This document shows, piece by piece, positions 19,139 through 26,424 of a DNA stretch of 43,549 bases. Under the pieces are notes generated by a model, which was not told where the DNA came from, did not search any database, and was given only the letters and a program-made list of their open reading frames with translations. The first letter of the stretch is position 1. Each line of letters begins with the position of its first letter. Both the position numbers and the translations under genes were made by a program. The stretch is from positions 1 through 43,549 of the forward strand of contig SVHX01000013.1 of the NCBI GenBank assembly GCA_015055665.1. The letters are read 5' to 3'. The DNA is from Clostridiales bacterium. Its GTDB lineage: Bacteria; Bacillota; Clostridia; Christensenellales; UBA1242.

Positions 19139-19182
19139 GTGGGAGAAATGTAAATCTATTTAATGCATTTCACTTATACCAC
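19139..19182 (+). promoter_or_regulatory. L1-binding-site mimic upstream of rplK
   Basis: GTGGGAG (19139-19145) ... TACCAC (19177-19182). GTGG pairs with CCAC, and GAAATG (19145-19150) pairs with CATTTC (19166-19171). This two-helix layout with an asymmetric internal loop copies the L1 site of 23S rRNA, whose E. coli sequence reads GGUGGGAG ... UACCACC. It is expected to be the translational operator of the rplKA operon. Confidence 0.8.
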
Positions 19183-19214
19183 ATTATGCCAAAGAATTGG
19201 CAGGAGGAAAAAAT

Positions 19215-19643
19215 ATGGCAGAGAAAAAGATTACCGCAGTTGTAAAGTTACAACTACCAGCAGGAAAGGCAACCGCTGCTCCACCAGTAGGTAGTTCGTT
19301 AGGACCTTACGGAATCAATATTCCATCATTTACTAAGGATTTTAACGATAAGACCGCTGACAAAGCAGGACTAATTATTCCTGTTGTAGTTACTATCTAT
19401 CAAGATAGATCATTTACATTTGTACTTAAGACTCCTCCAGCAGCTGTTCTTATTAAGAAAGCTTGCGGGATTGAGAGTGGTTCGGCTAACTCTATCAAAA
19501 CTAAAGTTGCTACTATTACTAAAGCACAAGTTAAAGAGATTGCAGAACTTAAGATGCCTGACCTTAATGCAGCTAACCTAGATACCGCTATGAGCATGGT
19601 AGAAGGTACTTGCAGAAGCATGGGTGTCACAGTTATTGATTAA
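19215..19643 (+). CDS. rplK: Ribosomal protein uL11
   Basis: 142 aa. uL11 forms the base of the GTPase stalk with 23S helices 43-44. The proline-rich switch region ([21 protein letters not shown]) and the RNA-binding C-terminal domain ([12 protein letters not shown] ... [10 protein letters not shown]) are intact. The ATG at 19215 is chosen because AGGAGG lies 8 bases upstream; the in-frame ATG at 19197 would overlap that site. It has no clear promoter of its own, so it is probably read from the rpmG promoter. Confidence 0.97.
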   Translation: MAEKKITAVVKLQLPAGKATAAPPVGSSLGPYGINIPSFTKDFNDKTADKAGLIIPVVVTIYQDRSFTFVLKTPPAAVLIKKACGIESGSANSIKTKVATITKAQVKEIAELKMPDLNAANLDTAMSMVEGTCRSMGVTVID

Positions 19644-19685
19644 GTGGGAGAATAAAAAATCTTTTAATTTATTCATTAAAACCAC
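19644..19685 (+). promoter_or_regulatory. Second L1-binding-site mimic, between rplK and rplA
   Basis: GTGGGAG (19644-19650) starts at the base after the rplK stop. GAATAAA (19650-19656) pairs with TTTATTC (19668-19674), and GTGG pairs with CCAC (19682-19685). It ends directly against the AAGGAG site of rplA, so L1 bound here would block its own start. Same architecture as the copy before rplK. Confidence 0.75.
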
Positions 19686-19700
19686 AAGGAGATTAAATTT

Positions 19701-20381
19701 ATGAAGAAAGGTAAGAGATATACAGAAGCGGCTAAACTAGTTGATAGAGCTACTCAATATAGCGTTACAGATGCTCTAGATCTAGCTGTTAAAACCGCAA
19801 GTGCGAAGTTTGATGAAACTGTTGAACTTCATGTTAAATTAGGTGTTGATGGTAGAAATGCTGATCAACAAGTTAGAGGAGTTGTAGTACTTCCTCACGG
19901 AACTGGTAAGACTAAGAAGATCTTAGTATTTGCTAAGGGCGACAATGCAGACGTTGCTACTAAAGCTGGAGCAGATTTTGTTGGAGCAGAGGATATGGTT
20001 ACTAAGATCATGTCTCAGAACTGGTTCGGATTTGATGTCTGCGTAACTACTCCAGACATGATGCCAGTAATTGGTAGAATTGCTAAAGTTCTTGGACCTA
20101 AGGGACTTATGCCTAATCCAAAGAGCGGAACAGTTACTACAGATCTAGCTAAGGCTATTTCTGAGATTAAGGCTGGTAAAGTTGAGTACAGACTAGATAA
20201 GAACAATATCGTTCACGTAATGATTGGTAAAGTATCTTTCGGTCAAGAGAAACTTGCTGAGAACTTAAATACTGTTATGGATGCTATTGTAAAAGCAAAA
20301 CCAGCTGCTGCTAAGGGTACATATATTAAGAGTGTATCTATTTCTAGCACAATGGGACCTGGAATTAAAGTTCAATATTAA
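19701..20381 (+). CDS. rplA: Ribosomal protein uL1
   Basis: 226 aa, full length. uL1 forms the mobile L1 stalk at the E-site and is a known repressor of its own operon. RNA-binding features are present: the N-terminal [14 protein letters not shown] strand, the [14 protein letters not shown] loop, and the C-terminal SSTMGPGI segment carrying the Thr-Met pair that contacts rRNA. The start follows ACAAGGAGAT, which abuts the L1-site mimic. A terminator follows, so rplJL is not in this operon. Confidence 0.98.
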   Translation: MKKGKRYTEAAKLVDRATQYSVTDALDLAVKTASAKFDETVELHVKLGVDGRNADQQVRGVVVLPHGTGKTKKILVFAKGDNADVATKAGADFVGAEDMVTKIMSQNWFGFDVCVTTPDMMPVIGRIAKVLGPKGLMPNPKSGTVTTDLAKAISEIKAGKVEYRLDKNNIVHVMIGKVSFGQEKLAENLNTVMDAIVKAKPAAAKGTYIKSVSISSTMGPGIKVQY

Positions 20382-20389
20382 TTAAAATA

Positions 20390-20434
20390 AAAAAAGACTA
20401 ATAGTAGTAGGTTGCTGGCTATTAGCCTTTTTTG
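20390..20434 (+). terminator. rplA terminator
   Basis: CTAATAG (20398-20404) pairs with CTATTAG (20419-20425), extended by A-run/T-run pairing beyond one mismatch, and is followed by TTTTTT. Confidence 0.8.
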
Positions 20435-20485
20435 TTTTGTATAGGGGTTGCATATATTATACGTTTAACCATGAAGGGTTTAATA

Positions 20486-20522
20486 ATAAAAAAATAACAC
20501 CGCAAATATTTGCAGTGTTATT
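20486..20522 (-). terminator. Terminator of the reverse-strand 125-aa gene
   Basis: A nearly perfect palindrome, AATAACAC-GCAAAT with ATTTGC-GTGTTATT (20493-20522), one mismatch, followed by a T-run on the reverse strand. Confidence 0.85.
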
Positions 20523-20533
20523 CGATTAAGTAA

Positions 20534-20911
20534 TTACATACCTTCGTTTTCGTTAATTGGTTGAACTTTAGCTAGTTTAGCTTCGTTATATGCTTGCATG
20601 ATTTCGTTGAAATCAGGTCTACCTGCATATCTTTTAGGATCAATATTGTAAGCGATAAGACATCTTGCTAATCTAGTAAGAGTATTTTGTCTGAAAACAG
20701 AATCAGAATAAATAGTTTCCTTTGATCCAGCTAGTGAATCTAAGTTGCTAATTATAAGTCCTAGTTCTGGAATTCTTTCTTCAAGACTATTCTTACTCAT
20801 CTTTCTTTTGTATTCATCAGATTTTCTGTATCTTGCAAGCACGTCCTTTTCTGATAATTGGCTCTTAAATATAATTGGTCCATAATACTTTAAATTGCTA
20901 GTTTTTCCCAT
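20534..20911 (-). CDS. Small protein of unknown function (125 aa)
   Basis: I do not recognise this family. It is mixed-charge, without a signal peptide, membrane helix or cysteine cluster apart from one Cys; the N-terminal half is basic (KYRKSDEYKRKMSKNSLEER-like composition) and the C-terminal half is helical. The start is supported by GGGAGGAAA upstream on the reverse strand, by a TTGCAA-17-TATAAT promoter, and by a strong terminator after the stop. It is therefore a genuine independent gene placed between rplA and the ABC-F gene, on the opposite strand. A truncated relative lies just upstream (21097-21345). Confidence 0.8.
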   Translation of the reverse strand: MGKTSNLKYYGPIIFKSQLSEKDVLARYRKSDEYKRKMSKNSLEERIPELGLIISNLDSLAGSKETIYSDSVFRQNTLTRLARCLIAYNIDPKRYAGRPDFNEIMQAYNEAKLAKVQPINENEGM

Positions 20912-20943
20912 AATTATTTCCTCCCATGGTTTGTATTAATCAT

Positions 20944-20972
20944 ATTATACTACAATTAAGACCAAATTGCAA
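20944..20972 (-). promoter_or_regulatory. Promoter of the reverse-strand 125-aa gene
   Basis: Read on the reverse strand: TTGCAA (20972-20967) and TATAAT (20949-20944), spacer 17. Confidence 0.7.
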
Positions 20973-21046
20973 TACCCTTTGTGAAAATAATTATTATAAA
21001 TTGTTATTATGGCTAGATAAAGCGGAATTTTGTGTGTAATTAATTA

Positions 21047-21075
21047 ACAAAAAAGACACTAAATGGATTAGTGCC
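21047..21075 (-). terminator. Reverse-strand terminator after the gene fragment
   Basis: CACTAA (21057-21062) pairs with TTAGTG (21068-21073), with a further G-C pair outside one mismatch. The reverse strand then reads TTTTTTG. Confidence 0.65.
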
Positions 21076-21096
21076 TAGTAATTATAGCTCTTTGCC

Positions 21097-21345
21097 TTAG
21101 TTATTCTTTTCGCGTTGAGCTAGTATTTCGCTGTATAAAGTATATGCATGAGGATTAATCATTTTTACTTTAACTGCAGGGTATGGCTCTGGTCTATTAG
21201 CAAGGTCCTCTAAGTATTGAATTAGCCCTGCTTCATCATAAACCACAGATCCTTTAGTGAAAGATAATGAAGATAATCTTGATAGGATGTTTTCCTCATC
21301 AGAAATTTCAAATTTTGCTGGTTCACTTGTAAAAACAAATTTAAA
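21097..21345 (-). pseudogene. 5'-truncated relative of the 125-aa gene
   Basis: An open reverse-strand frame of 83 codons ends at TAA (21099-21097) and is bounded upstream by TGA (21348-21346). It has no ATG, GTG or TTG in its first half and no ribosome-binding site. The encoded segment (ENILSRLSSLSFTKGSVVYD ... NPHAYTLYSEILAQREKNN) weakly resembles the C-terminal half of the neighbouring 125-aa protein: LSSL-x3-K-x3-Y-x9-LEDLA lines up with LDSL-x3-K-x3-Y-x9-LTRLA. A terminator follows on the same strand. I read it as the remnant of a tandem paralogue that lost its 5' end, possibly when the ABC-F promoter region was placed here. Confidence 0.5.
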
Positions 21346-21412
21346 TCAAGCTAATTTCAGAGTTTTTCAATTTTACTATAATAATATACTTTTTTATTAA
21401 ATCCTTTTTGTC

Positions 21413-21441
21413 TTGACAATAATTTATAAATTAGTTAAACT
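21413..21441 (+). promoter_or_regulatory. Promoter of the ABC-F gene
   Basis: TTGACA at 21413-21418 and TAAACT at 21436-21441, spacer 17. Confidence 0.75.
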
Positions 21442-21498
21442 AGATAGGTAAGTAAAATGCAGTTTATTCTGTAAATAATTAGTGTAGGTAATAGGATA

Positions 21499-23073
21499 AT
21501 GATTCAAGTTAATAATTTATGTGTACAATTTGGTAGCAATAAACTTTTTGATGAAGTTAATCTTAAGTTTACTAAGGGTAATTGTTATGGCGTAATTGGT
21601 GCTAATGGTGCTGGTAAGTCGACATTTCTCAAGGTGCTTTCTGGCGAACTTCAACCACAGAAGGGAGAGGTTGTAATATCTCCAAGAGAGAGGATGTCTG
21701 TTCTTAATCAGAATCAGGAGGCTTTCAACGATTATACTGTTATGGATACGGTATTACATGGTCATAAAAGATTAGTTGAGATAATGAAGCTCAAAGATGA
21801 ACTCTATGCCAAGCCTGACTTTACCGAAGAAGATGGCATGAAGGCTGCCGAACTTGAGGCTGAGTTTGCTGAACTTGGTGGTTGGGAAGCCGAAAGTGAT
21901 GCGAGTACGCTACTTAATGGTATAGGTGTGGATTTGTCTTTGCATTATGCAATGATGGGTACTCTTGATGCTCCAATTAAAGTTAAGGTATTGCTTGCGC
22001 AAGCATTATTTGGTAATCCAGATATTCTTATACTCGACGAGCCAACTAATAACCTTGACATTAAGACAGTTAAGTGGTTGGAAGATTATCTAATAAACTT
22101 TGAGAATATTCTTATAATTGTATCGCACAATAGACACTTTCTTAATAATGTATGCACTCACATATGTGACGTGGATTATGGTAAAATTAATATATATCTA
22201 GGTAACTATGATTTCTGGTACGAAACAAGTCAATTGTTACTTCGTCAACAAAAAGAAGAAAACAAGAAGATGGAAGCCAGAGCCAAAGAATTACAAGAAT
22301 TTATTGCAAGATTCTCTGCTAATGCTAGCAAAAGTAGACAAGCAACAAGCCGTAAAAAGGAATTAGAGAAGCTTACTCTTAATGATATCAAGCCTAGCAA
22401 TCGTAAGTATCCATACATTAACTTTGCTATGGAACGTGAGGCTGGTAATGATATACTCAAAGTTGAGAATCTAAGCAAAGAGGGCGTATTTAGCAACGTA
22501 AGCTTTACAGTCAACAAAGGTGAGAAAATAGGCTTTGTAAGTGACAAGACAACAACTCTTAGTGCATTGTTTAATATATTAGCTGGCGAAGACAAAGATT
22601 ATACTGGTACAATTACTTGGGGTAAGACAATAACATATTCTTATCTTCCTCAGAACTTCAACTCGTTCTTTGATGGATGTGATCTATCTTTGGTGGATTG
22701 GCTTGCACAATTTTCCAAGGAAAAGGAACAGACATTTGTGCGTTCTTGGCTAGGTAGGATGTTATTCTCTGGAGAAGAGGGCATGAAGAAAGCTAAGGTA
22801 ATTAGTGGTGGAGAGAAGGTTAGATGTATGCTTGCCAAGATGATGTTAACATCTGGTAATCTACTAATCTTTGATGAGCCTACAAACCACTTGGATCTTG
22901 AAAGTATTACTGCATTAAACAAGGGATTGATAAGTTACAAAGGTAATTTGTTACTAACTTCGCATGACCAAGAATTAATGCAAACAGTTTGTAATAGAAT
23001 TATTAAAATTACTGACACTAAGGTATTTGACAAGGCTATTACTTATGATGAATTTGTGGAACTTGATGTATAA
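21499..23073 (+). CDS. ABC-F family ATPase (YkpA/YbiT type)
   Basis: 524 aa, two ATP-binding domains without membrane segments, as in ABC-F proteins that act on the ribosome. First domain: Walker A GANGAGKST (34-42) and LDEPTNNLD, with a degenerate signature (TLDAPIKVK) as usual for YbiT/YkpA. The linker contains SANASKSRQATSRKKELEKL. Second domain: canonical signature SGGEKVR and FDEPTNHLD, but Walker A has no GK[ST] (GFVSDKTTTLSALF). The start follows a weak AGGATA. It has its own promoter and sits between the L1 and L10 operons. It is probably a translation factor, not a transporter; antibiotic protection is not implied. Confidence 0.92.
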   Translation: MIQVNNLCVQFGSNKLFDEVNLKFTKGNCYGVIGANGAGKSTFLKVLSGELQPQKGEVVISPRERMSVLNQNQEAFNDYTVMDTVLHGHKRLVEIMKLKDELYAKPDFTEEDGMKAAELEAEFAELGGWEAESDASTLLNGIGVDLSLHYAMMGTLDAPIKVKVLLAQALFGNPDILILDEPTNNLDIKTVKWLEDYLINFENILIIVSHNRHFLNNVCTHICDVDYGKINIYLGNYDFWYETSQLLLRQQKEENKKMEARAKELQEFIARFSANASKSRQATSRKKELEKLTLNDIKPSNRKYPYINFAMEREAGNDILKVENLSKEGVFSNVSFTVNKGEKIGFVSDKTTTLSALFNILAGEDKDYTGTITWGKTITYSYLPQNFNSFFDGCDLSLVDWLAQFSKEKEQTFVRSWLGRMLFSGEEGMKKAKVISGGEKVRCMLAKMMLTSGNLLIFDEPTNHLDLESITALNKGLISYKGNLLLTSHDQELMQTVCNRIIKITDTKVFDKAITYDEFVELDV

Positions 23074-23103
23074 AAAATTTTTTAGGAAAGTTTACAAAAA
23101 CTA

Positions 23104-23132
23104 TTGACAAATAGTAATCAATATAATATAAT
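23104..23132 (+). promoter_or_regulatory. rplJL promoter
   Basis: TTGACA at 23104-23109 and TATAAT at 23127-23132, spacer 17: a perfect consensus promoter. The leader begins about 7 bases later. Confidence 0.9.
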
Positions 23133-23237
23133 CTATATCGGAAATTAAATATCAATGTACCCTAAGACAGCAAGAGATTATTATCATAAAGTTCTTTGGT
23201 TATAAGGAACGCTTGCCGAGGATAGTATAATATAGAT
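23131..23237 (+). promoter_or_regulatory. L10 leader RNA
   Basis: Contains the family signature CCTAAGACAGCAAG (23161-23174) and CTTGCCGAGG (23212-23221), with GCAAG/CTTGC pairing. An outer closing stem ATCTATAT (23131-23138) with ATATAGAT (23230-23237) completes it. This is the known L10(L12)4-binding leader that controls rplJL in Firmicutes. Confidence 0.88.
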
Positions 23238-23249
23238 GAAATTGTTTTT

Positions 23250-23292
23250 CACCTTATGCTACTGTTTTTAGGGCATAAGGTGTTTTGTTTTC
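23250..23292 (+). terminator. Attenuator in the rplJ leader
   Basis: CACCTTATGC (23250-23259) pairs perfectly with GCATAAGGTG (23273-23282) and is followed by TTTTGTTTT, all before the rplJ start. Placed after the L10 leader it should act as the conditional terminator. Confidence 0.9.
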
Positions 23293-23316
23293 TAATAACT
23301 AATGGAGGACACAAAT

Positions 23317-23805
23317 TTGAGCGCTAATCTAGAATTAAAGAAAGAGCTTGTTGAAGGCATCAAGGCAGAACTTAAAGACGCTAAGTCAATCGTATTCGTT
23401 GATTATCGTGGAATTACTGTTGCAGAAGATACTGTAATGAGAAAGGAATTCAGAGAGAACGGTGTAGCTTACAAAGTTTTCAAGAATAGACTTCTTGTTA
23501 GAGCACTTAACGATCTTGGTATCACTGATTACGATCCTAAGATGTTCGAGGGAACTACTGCAGTTGCTTATTCTGCAGACGAAGTTGCTCCTGCTAGAGT
23601 ATTCTGCAAGCATCAGAAAGAATTAGACAAAATGGCTGTTAAGTTTGGTATTCTTAACGGTAAAGTAGTTGCTAAAGAGCAGGTAGAAGCACTTGCTAAG
23701 ATCCCATCTAAGGATGTTCTTGTTGCTATGTTGCTTGGTACTCTTAATGCACCAGTTGCTGCACTTGCTAGAGCATTAAATGCTATCGCAGAGAAGCAAA
23801 ATTAA
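23317..23805 (+). CDS. rplJ: Ribosomal protein uL10
   Basis: 162 aa with the chosen start. uL10 anchors L7/L12 dimers to the stalk base. FVDYRGITVAED, VFKNRLLVRAL and the C-terminal helix (LLGTLNAPVAALARALNAI) that carries the L12 dimers are present. I place the start at TTG 23317, because GGAGG (23304-23308) lies 8 bases upstream and the protein then begins M-SANLELKKELVEG. The in-frame ATG at 23302 overlaps that site and has none of its own. Regulated by the leader and attenuator just upstream. Confidence 0.95.
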   Translation: MSANLELKKELVEGIKAELKDAKSIVFVDYRGITVAEDTVMRKEFRENGVAYKVFKNRLLVRALNDLGITDYDPKMFEGTTAVAYSADEVAPARVFCKHQKELDKMAVKFGILNGKVVAKEQVEALAKIPSKDVLVAMLLGTLNAPVAALARALNAIAEKQN

Positions 23806-23866
23806 TCAAAATACTAAAAATTTAAAATTAAAAATCAAAAAATAAAATTTAAGGAGAAAATTTAAA

Positions 23867-24238
23867 ATGGCAGATTTGAAATCATTTGTAGAAGAAATCA
23901 AAAAGCTTTCTGTTATGGAAGTAAGCGAATTAGTTAAAATGTTAGAGGAAGAGTTCGGCGTAAGTGCTGCTGCTCCTGTTGCTGTAATGGGTGCTGCTGG
24001 TGCTCCTGCTGCTGCAGCTGAAGAGAAGAGCGAGTTCACAGTTGTTCTTAAGGAAGCTGGTGCTAACAAGATCGCTGTTATCAAGATCGTTAAAGAACTT
24101 ACTGGTCTTGGACTAGGTGAGGCTAAGGCTCTTGTTGATGGAGCTCCTCAAACTCTTAAAGAAAATGTTCCTGCTGAAGAGGCTAAGGAAATCGAAGCTA
24201 AGCTTAAGGAAGCTGGTGCTACTGTAGAGCTTAAGTAA
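23867..24238 (+). CDS. rplL: Ribosomal protein bL12 (L7/L12)
   Basis: 123 aa, typical. The N-terminal dimerisation domain ([19 protein letters not shown]), an Ala-rich hinge ([13 protein letters not shown]), and the factor-binding C-terminal domain ([30 protein letters not shown]) are seen. It recruits translation GTPases to the ribosome. The start follows TAAGGAGAAA. It is 61 bases after rplJ and followed by a terminator, so rplJL forms a closed two-gene unit. Confidence 0.99.
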   Translation: MADLKSFVEEIKKLSVMEVSELVKMLEEEFGVSAAAPVAVMGAAGAPAAAAEEKSEFTVVLKEAGANKIAVIKIVKELTGLGLGEAKALVDGAPQTLKENVPAEEAKEIEAKLKEAGATVELK

Positions 24239-24262
24239 TTAAGTTAATCCATTTAGTTAGTT

Positions 24263-24290
24263 AAAACGCACAAATTTTTGTGCGTTTTTT
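24263..24290 (+). terminator. rplL terminator
   Basis: AAAACGCACAAA pairs with TTTGTGCGTTTT around a very short loop, with a T-run. Confidence 0.9.
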
Positions 24291-24292
24291 GC

Positions 24293-24321
24293 TTGCAAAA
24301 AATTTTCTTGTCTAGTACAAT
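24293..24321 (+). promoter_or_regulatory. Promoter of the YitT-family gene
   Basis: TTGCAA at 24293-24298 and TACAAT at 24316-24321, spacer 17. Confidence 0.65.
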
Positions 24322-24351
24322 TAACTTGATAATATTGTGTGTGGGGTGTAT

Positions 24352-25308
24352 ATGGGGCTTACTACTAACAAAAAATACGAATTTGCAATTGATATATTCA
24401 TGATAATACTAGGCACTTTTATAATGGGATTTGCCTTTAGTGTTTTCTTAGTTCCTAATAACATATCTACTGGTGGTTTCTCTGGACTTGCTATGATATT
24501 TACATCTTTATTCGGCTCTTGGGGAATTAATTGGTTAAATAACTCAATTATTTATTTAATTCTTAATTTGGGTTTGTTTATATATGCGTACCGAACATTA
24601 GGTAAGAAGTTTGCCATAAAAGCGTTGATTGGAATTGTTTCCTATTCTCTAGCAATGGAAGTGTTTGAATTTATTGACATTGATATTGTATATGAGACAC
24701 TTATCTCTGCGGTTTATGGGGGAGCAATAATGGGTGTTGGTATAGGGATTGTTGTGAGGTTTGGCGGCTCTACAGGCGGTAGCGACATGATTGCTAGCGT
24801 AGTAAGGAAGAAATATCCACGATTTACCATTGGTAGAATAGTTGTTGCAGTAGACATTGTAGTTATTGCACTTTCGCTAGTAGTATTCAGTGATGGATGG
24901 TTGTTGTTGCCTTATACAATACTCGCGTTGTTTATATCTATATTTACAACAGACTTTGTTAATGAGGGCTACAAGCAGGTAAGGGCGTATAATATAATTA
25001 CTATTAAGCCAGATGAAATCGGTAGGGAACTGATGACAAAATTGTACAGAGGTTGTACTCTTACTCAAGCAAAGGGTATGCATACAGGGGAGGATAAGTA
25101 TATTGTTACTTGTCTTATATCCAAATTCCAATCAAGTACTTTGAAGCGAATTGTGAGAGATTGTGATCCTTCCGCATTTGTATATTCCACACCAGTTAGC
25201 GAAGTGATTGGTTCTTGGGCAAAGGAAGATGAAGTTCCCAAAATGGTTAAGAACAATACACACAAAAAAAACAAAGGAAAGAAAGACGATATAAATACAG
25301 ATAACTAG
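24352..25308 (+). CDS. YitT-family membrane protein (DUF161 plus DUF2179)
   Basis: 318 aa from ATG 24352; a GTG at 24337 would add five residues and neither start has a strong ribosome-binding site. The N-terminal 200 residues hold five to six membrane helices with the family phrases VPNNISTGGFSGLAMI and GVGIGIVVRFGGSTGGSDMIA. The cytoplasmic DUF2179 domain follows (ITIKPDEIGRELM ... YRGCTLTQAKGMHTGEDKYIVTCLI). The last 25 residues are lysine-rich. The family is common in Firmicutes and its substrate is unknown. Monocistronic, with a bidirectional terminator shared with rplI. Confidence 0.9.
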   Translation: MGLTTNKKYEFAIDIFMIILGTFIMGFAFSVFLVPNNISTGGFSGLAMIFTSLFGSWGINWLNNSIIYLILNLGLFIYAYRTLGKKFAIKALIGIVSYSLAMEVFEFIDIDIVYETLISAVYGGAIMGVGIGIVVRFGGSTGGSDMIASVVRKKYPRFTIGRIVVAVDIVVIALSLVVFSDGWLLLPYTILALFISIFTTDFVNEGYKQVRAYNIITIKPDEIGRELMTKLYRGCTLTQAKGMHTGEDKYIVTCLISKFQSSTLKRIVRDCDPSAFVYSTPVSEVIGSWAKEDEVPKMVKNNTHKKNKGKKDDINTDN

Positions 25309-25320
25309 AATAGACAAAAC

Positions 25321-25362
25321 AAAAAAACATTGTATTATTTGTTAAGTAATACAATGTTTTTG
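25321..25362. terminator. Bidirectional terminator between the YitT gene and rplI
   Basis: AAACATTGTATTA (25325-25337) pairs perfectly with TAATACAATGTTT (25347-25359), with A-run and T-run flanks. It serves the converging transcripts. Confidence 0.9.
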
Positions 25363-25367
25363 TTTGG

Positions 25368-25808
25368 TTATTCGGCATTAACTTCTAGTTTGATCTTAGC
25401 ATTGATTCCAGGGAATAATTTAATCTTAACATCAAAAGTTCCAGTAGTCTTGATTGTATCAAGTTCAATTTTTTTACGGTCGATAGAAATTCCAAGTTTA
25501 TCAAGTTCGTCAGCAACTTCTTTATTGGTAACTGATCCGAATACTTTGCCAGTATTGCCACATTTTACTTTGATTGATAATGATAATTTCTCAAGTTTTT
25601 CTTTAAGTTCAAGAGCTGCAAGTCGAGCTTGTTCTGTATGGTAATCCTTAGCAACCTTGGCTTGAGTAGCTTCGTTAAGGTTAGAACTAGTGCCAGGTTT
25701 AGCTATCCCTTGTGGGATTAGAAAATTCTTAGCATAGCCATCAGAAGCTTCGATTATATCTCCCTTCTTGCCTTTGCCTTTCAAGTCTTTAAGTAATACA
25801 ACTTTCAT
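25368..25808 (-). CDS. rplI: Ribosomal protein bL9
   Basis: 146 aa, typical. bL9 binds 23S rRNA near the L1 stalk through its N-terminal domain ([19 protein letters not shown] ... [14 protein letters not shown]), which is joined by a long helix to a C-terminal domain ([16 protein letters not shown]). The start follows GCGAGGC on the reverse strand. It is monocistronic, with a TTGACA-17-TAAACT promoter of its own. The usual rpsF, rpsR, dnaB or GdpP neighbours are absent. Confidence 0.98.
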   Translation of the reverse strand: MKVVLLKDLKGKGKKGDIIEASDGYAKNFLIPQGIAKPGTSSNLNEATQAKVAKDYHTEQARLAALELKEKLEKLSLSIKVKCGNTGKVFGSVTNKEVADELDKLGISIDRKKIELDTIKTTGTFDVKIKLFPGINAKIKLEVNAE

Positions 25809-25837
25809 ATCTGCCTCGCTTAATAAGTATTTTTATT

Positions 25838-25866
25838 AGTTTAAGGGTATTTGAATAATTTGTCAA
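25838..25866 (-). promoter_or_regulatory. rplI promoter
   Basis: On the reverse strand: TTGACA (25866-25861) and TAAACT (25843-25838), spacer 17. Confidence 0.8.
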
Positions 25867-25904
25867 CTAAATTATTTGTTTAAGGAATTATATGTTACGA
25901 ATAT

Positions 25905-25932
25905 TTGCAATGTCAATTGTCAACAATATAAT
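25905..25932 (+). promoter_or_regulatory. Promoter of the DUF1540 gene
   Basis: TTGCAA at 25905-25910 and TATAAT at 25927-25932, spacer 16. Confidence 0.6.
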
Positions 25933-25956
25933 TAATTGATAAGGGGAGATAATTTT

Positions 25957-26277
25957 ATGGATTTGAAATGTAAAAAATTAAATTGCAAATATAACGATAG
26001 TTGTGCGTGTATGAGTAAGGGGATTAAGGTTGCAAGAAATTGTGAGTGTGCTACATTTGAGATGGCTGACAAACTTGATGACAAACAACACCAAGATATA
26101 AGTAGAGATATGTTCGAAACTGCTCCGGATATTCATCCATTTAGGCACAATAGATGTATGTCTATAGAGTGTAGTGCAGAGTGTTTATTTAACAAAGACG
26201 GAATATGCAAGTCTAACGGTATCAGTGTCATGAACGGAAAGAACTCCGGTGTATGTATTACTAATATTGAGCCATAG
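25957..26277 (+). CDS. Cysteine-rich DUF1540-type protein
   Basis: 106 aa with 14 cysteines in two modules. The first is CKKLNCKYNDSCACMSKGIKV ending in CATFE; the second is CMSIECSAECLFNKDGICKSN followed by GISVMNGKNSGVC. The pattern C-x4-C-x2-N-x4-C with a following I-x-V is that of DUF1540, small proteins presumed to bind zinc and of unknown role. The start at ATG 25957 is set by AAGGGGAGA just upstream; an upstream in-frame TTG would overlap it. Monocistronic and ended by a bidirectional terminator. Confidence 0.8.
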   Translation: MDLKCKKLNCKYNDSCACMSKGIKVARNCECATFEMADKLDDKQHQDISRDMFETAPDIHPFRHNRCMSIECSAECLFNKDGICKSNGISVMNGKNSGVCITNIEP

Positions 26278-26350
26278 AAAAATTATAAATTCTCACAAAC
26301 TACAAATCATTTAGTTATAGTTGTTATATCAAGAATTATAAAATAGTAAG

Positions 26351-26403
26351 AAAAAAACTTATCAAGTTAATCCATTGTAGGATATAAACTTGGTAAGTTT
26401 TTT
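26351..26403. terminator. Bidirectional terminator between DUF1540 and peptidase genes
   Basis: A 16-bp stem (26352-26367 with 26387-26402, one G-T pair) starts in A residues and ends in TTTTTT. It serves both convergent genes. Confidence 0.9.
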
Positions 26404-26424
26404 CTAATCATAATATAACATTGA

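Noticed and set aside
21499-23073. ABC-F gene considered as an antibiotic-resistance determinant
   Set aside because: The sequence pattern is that of the housekeeping YkpA/YbiT group; the linker is not the long antibiotic-resistance domain of Vga, Lsa or Msr types.
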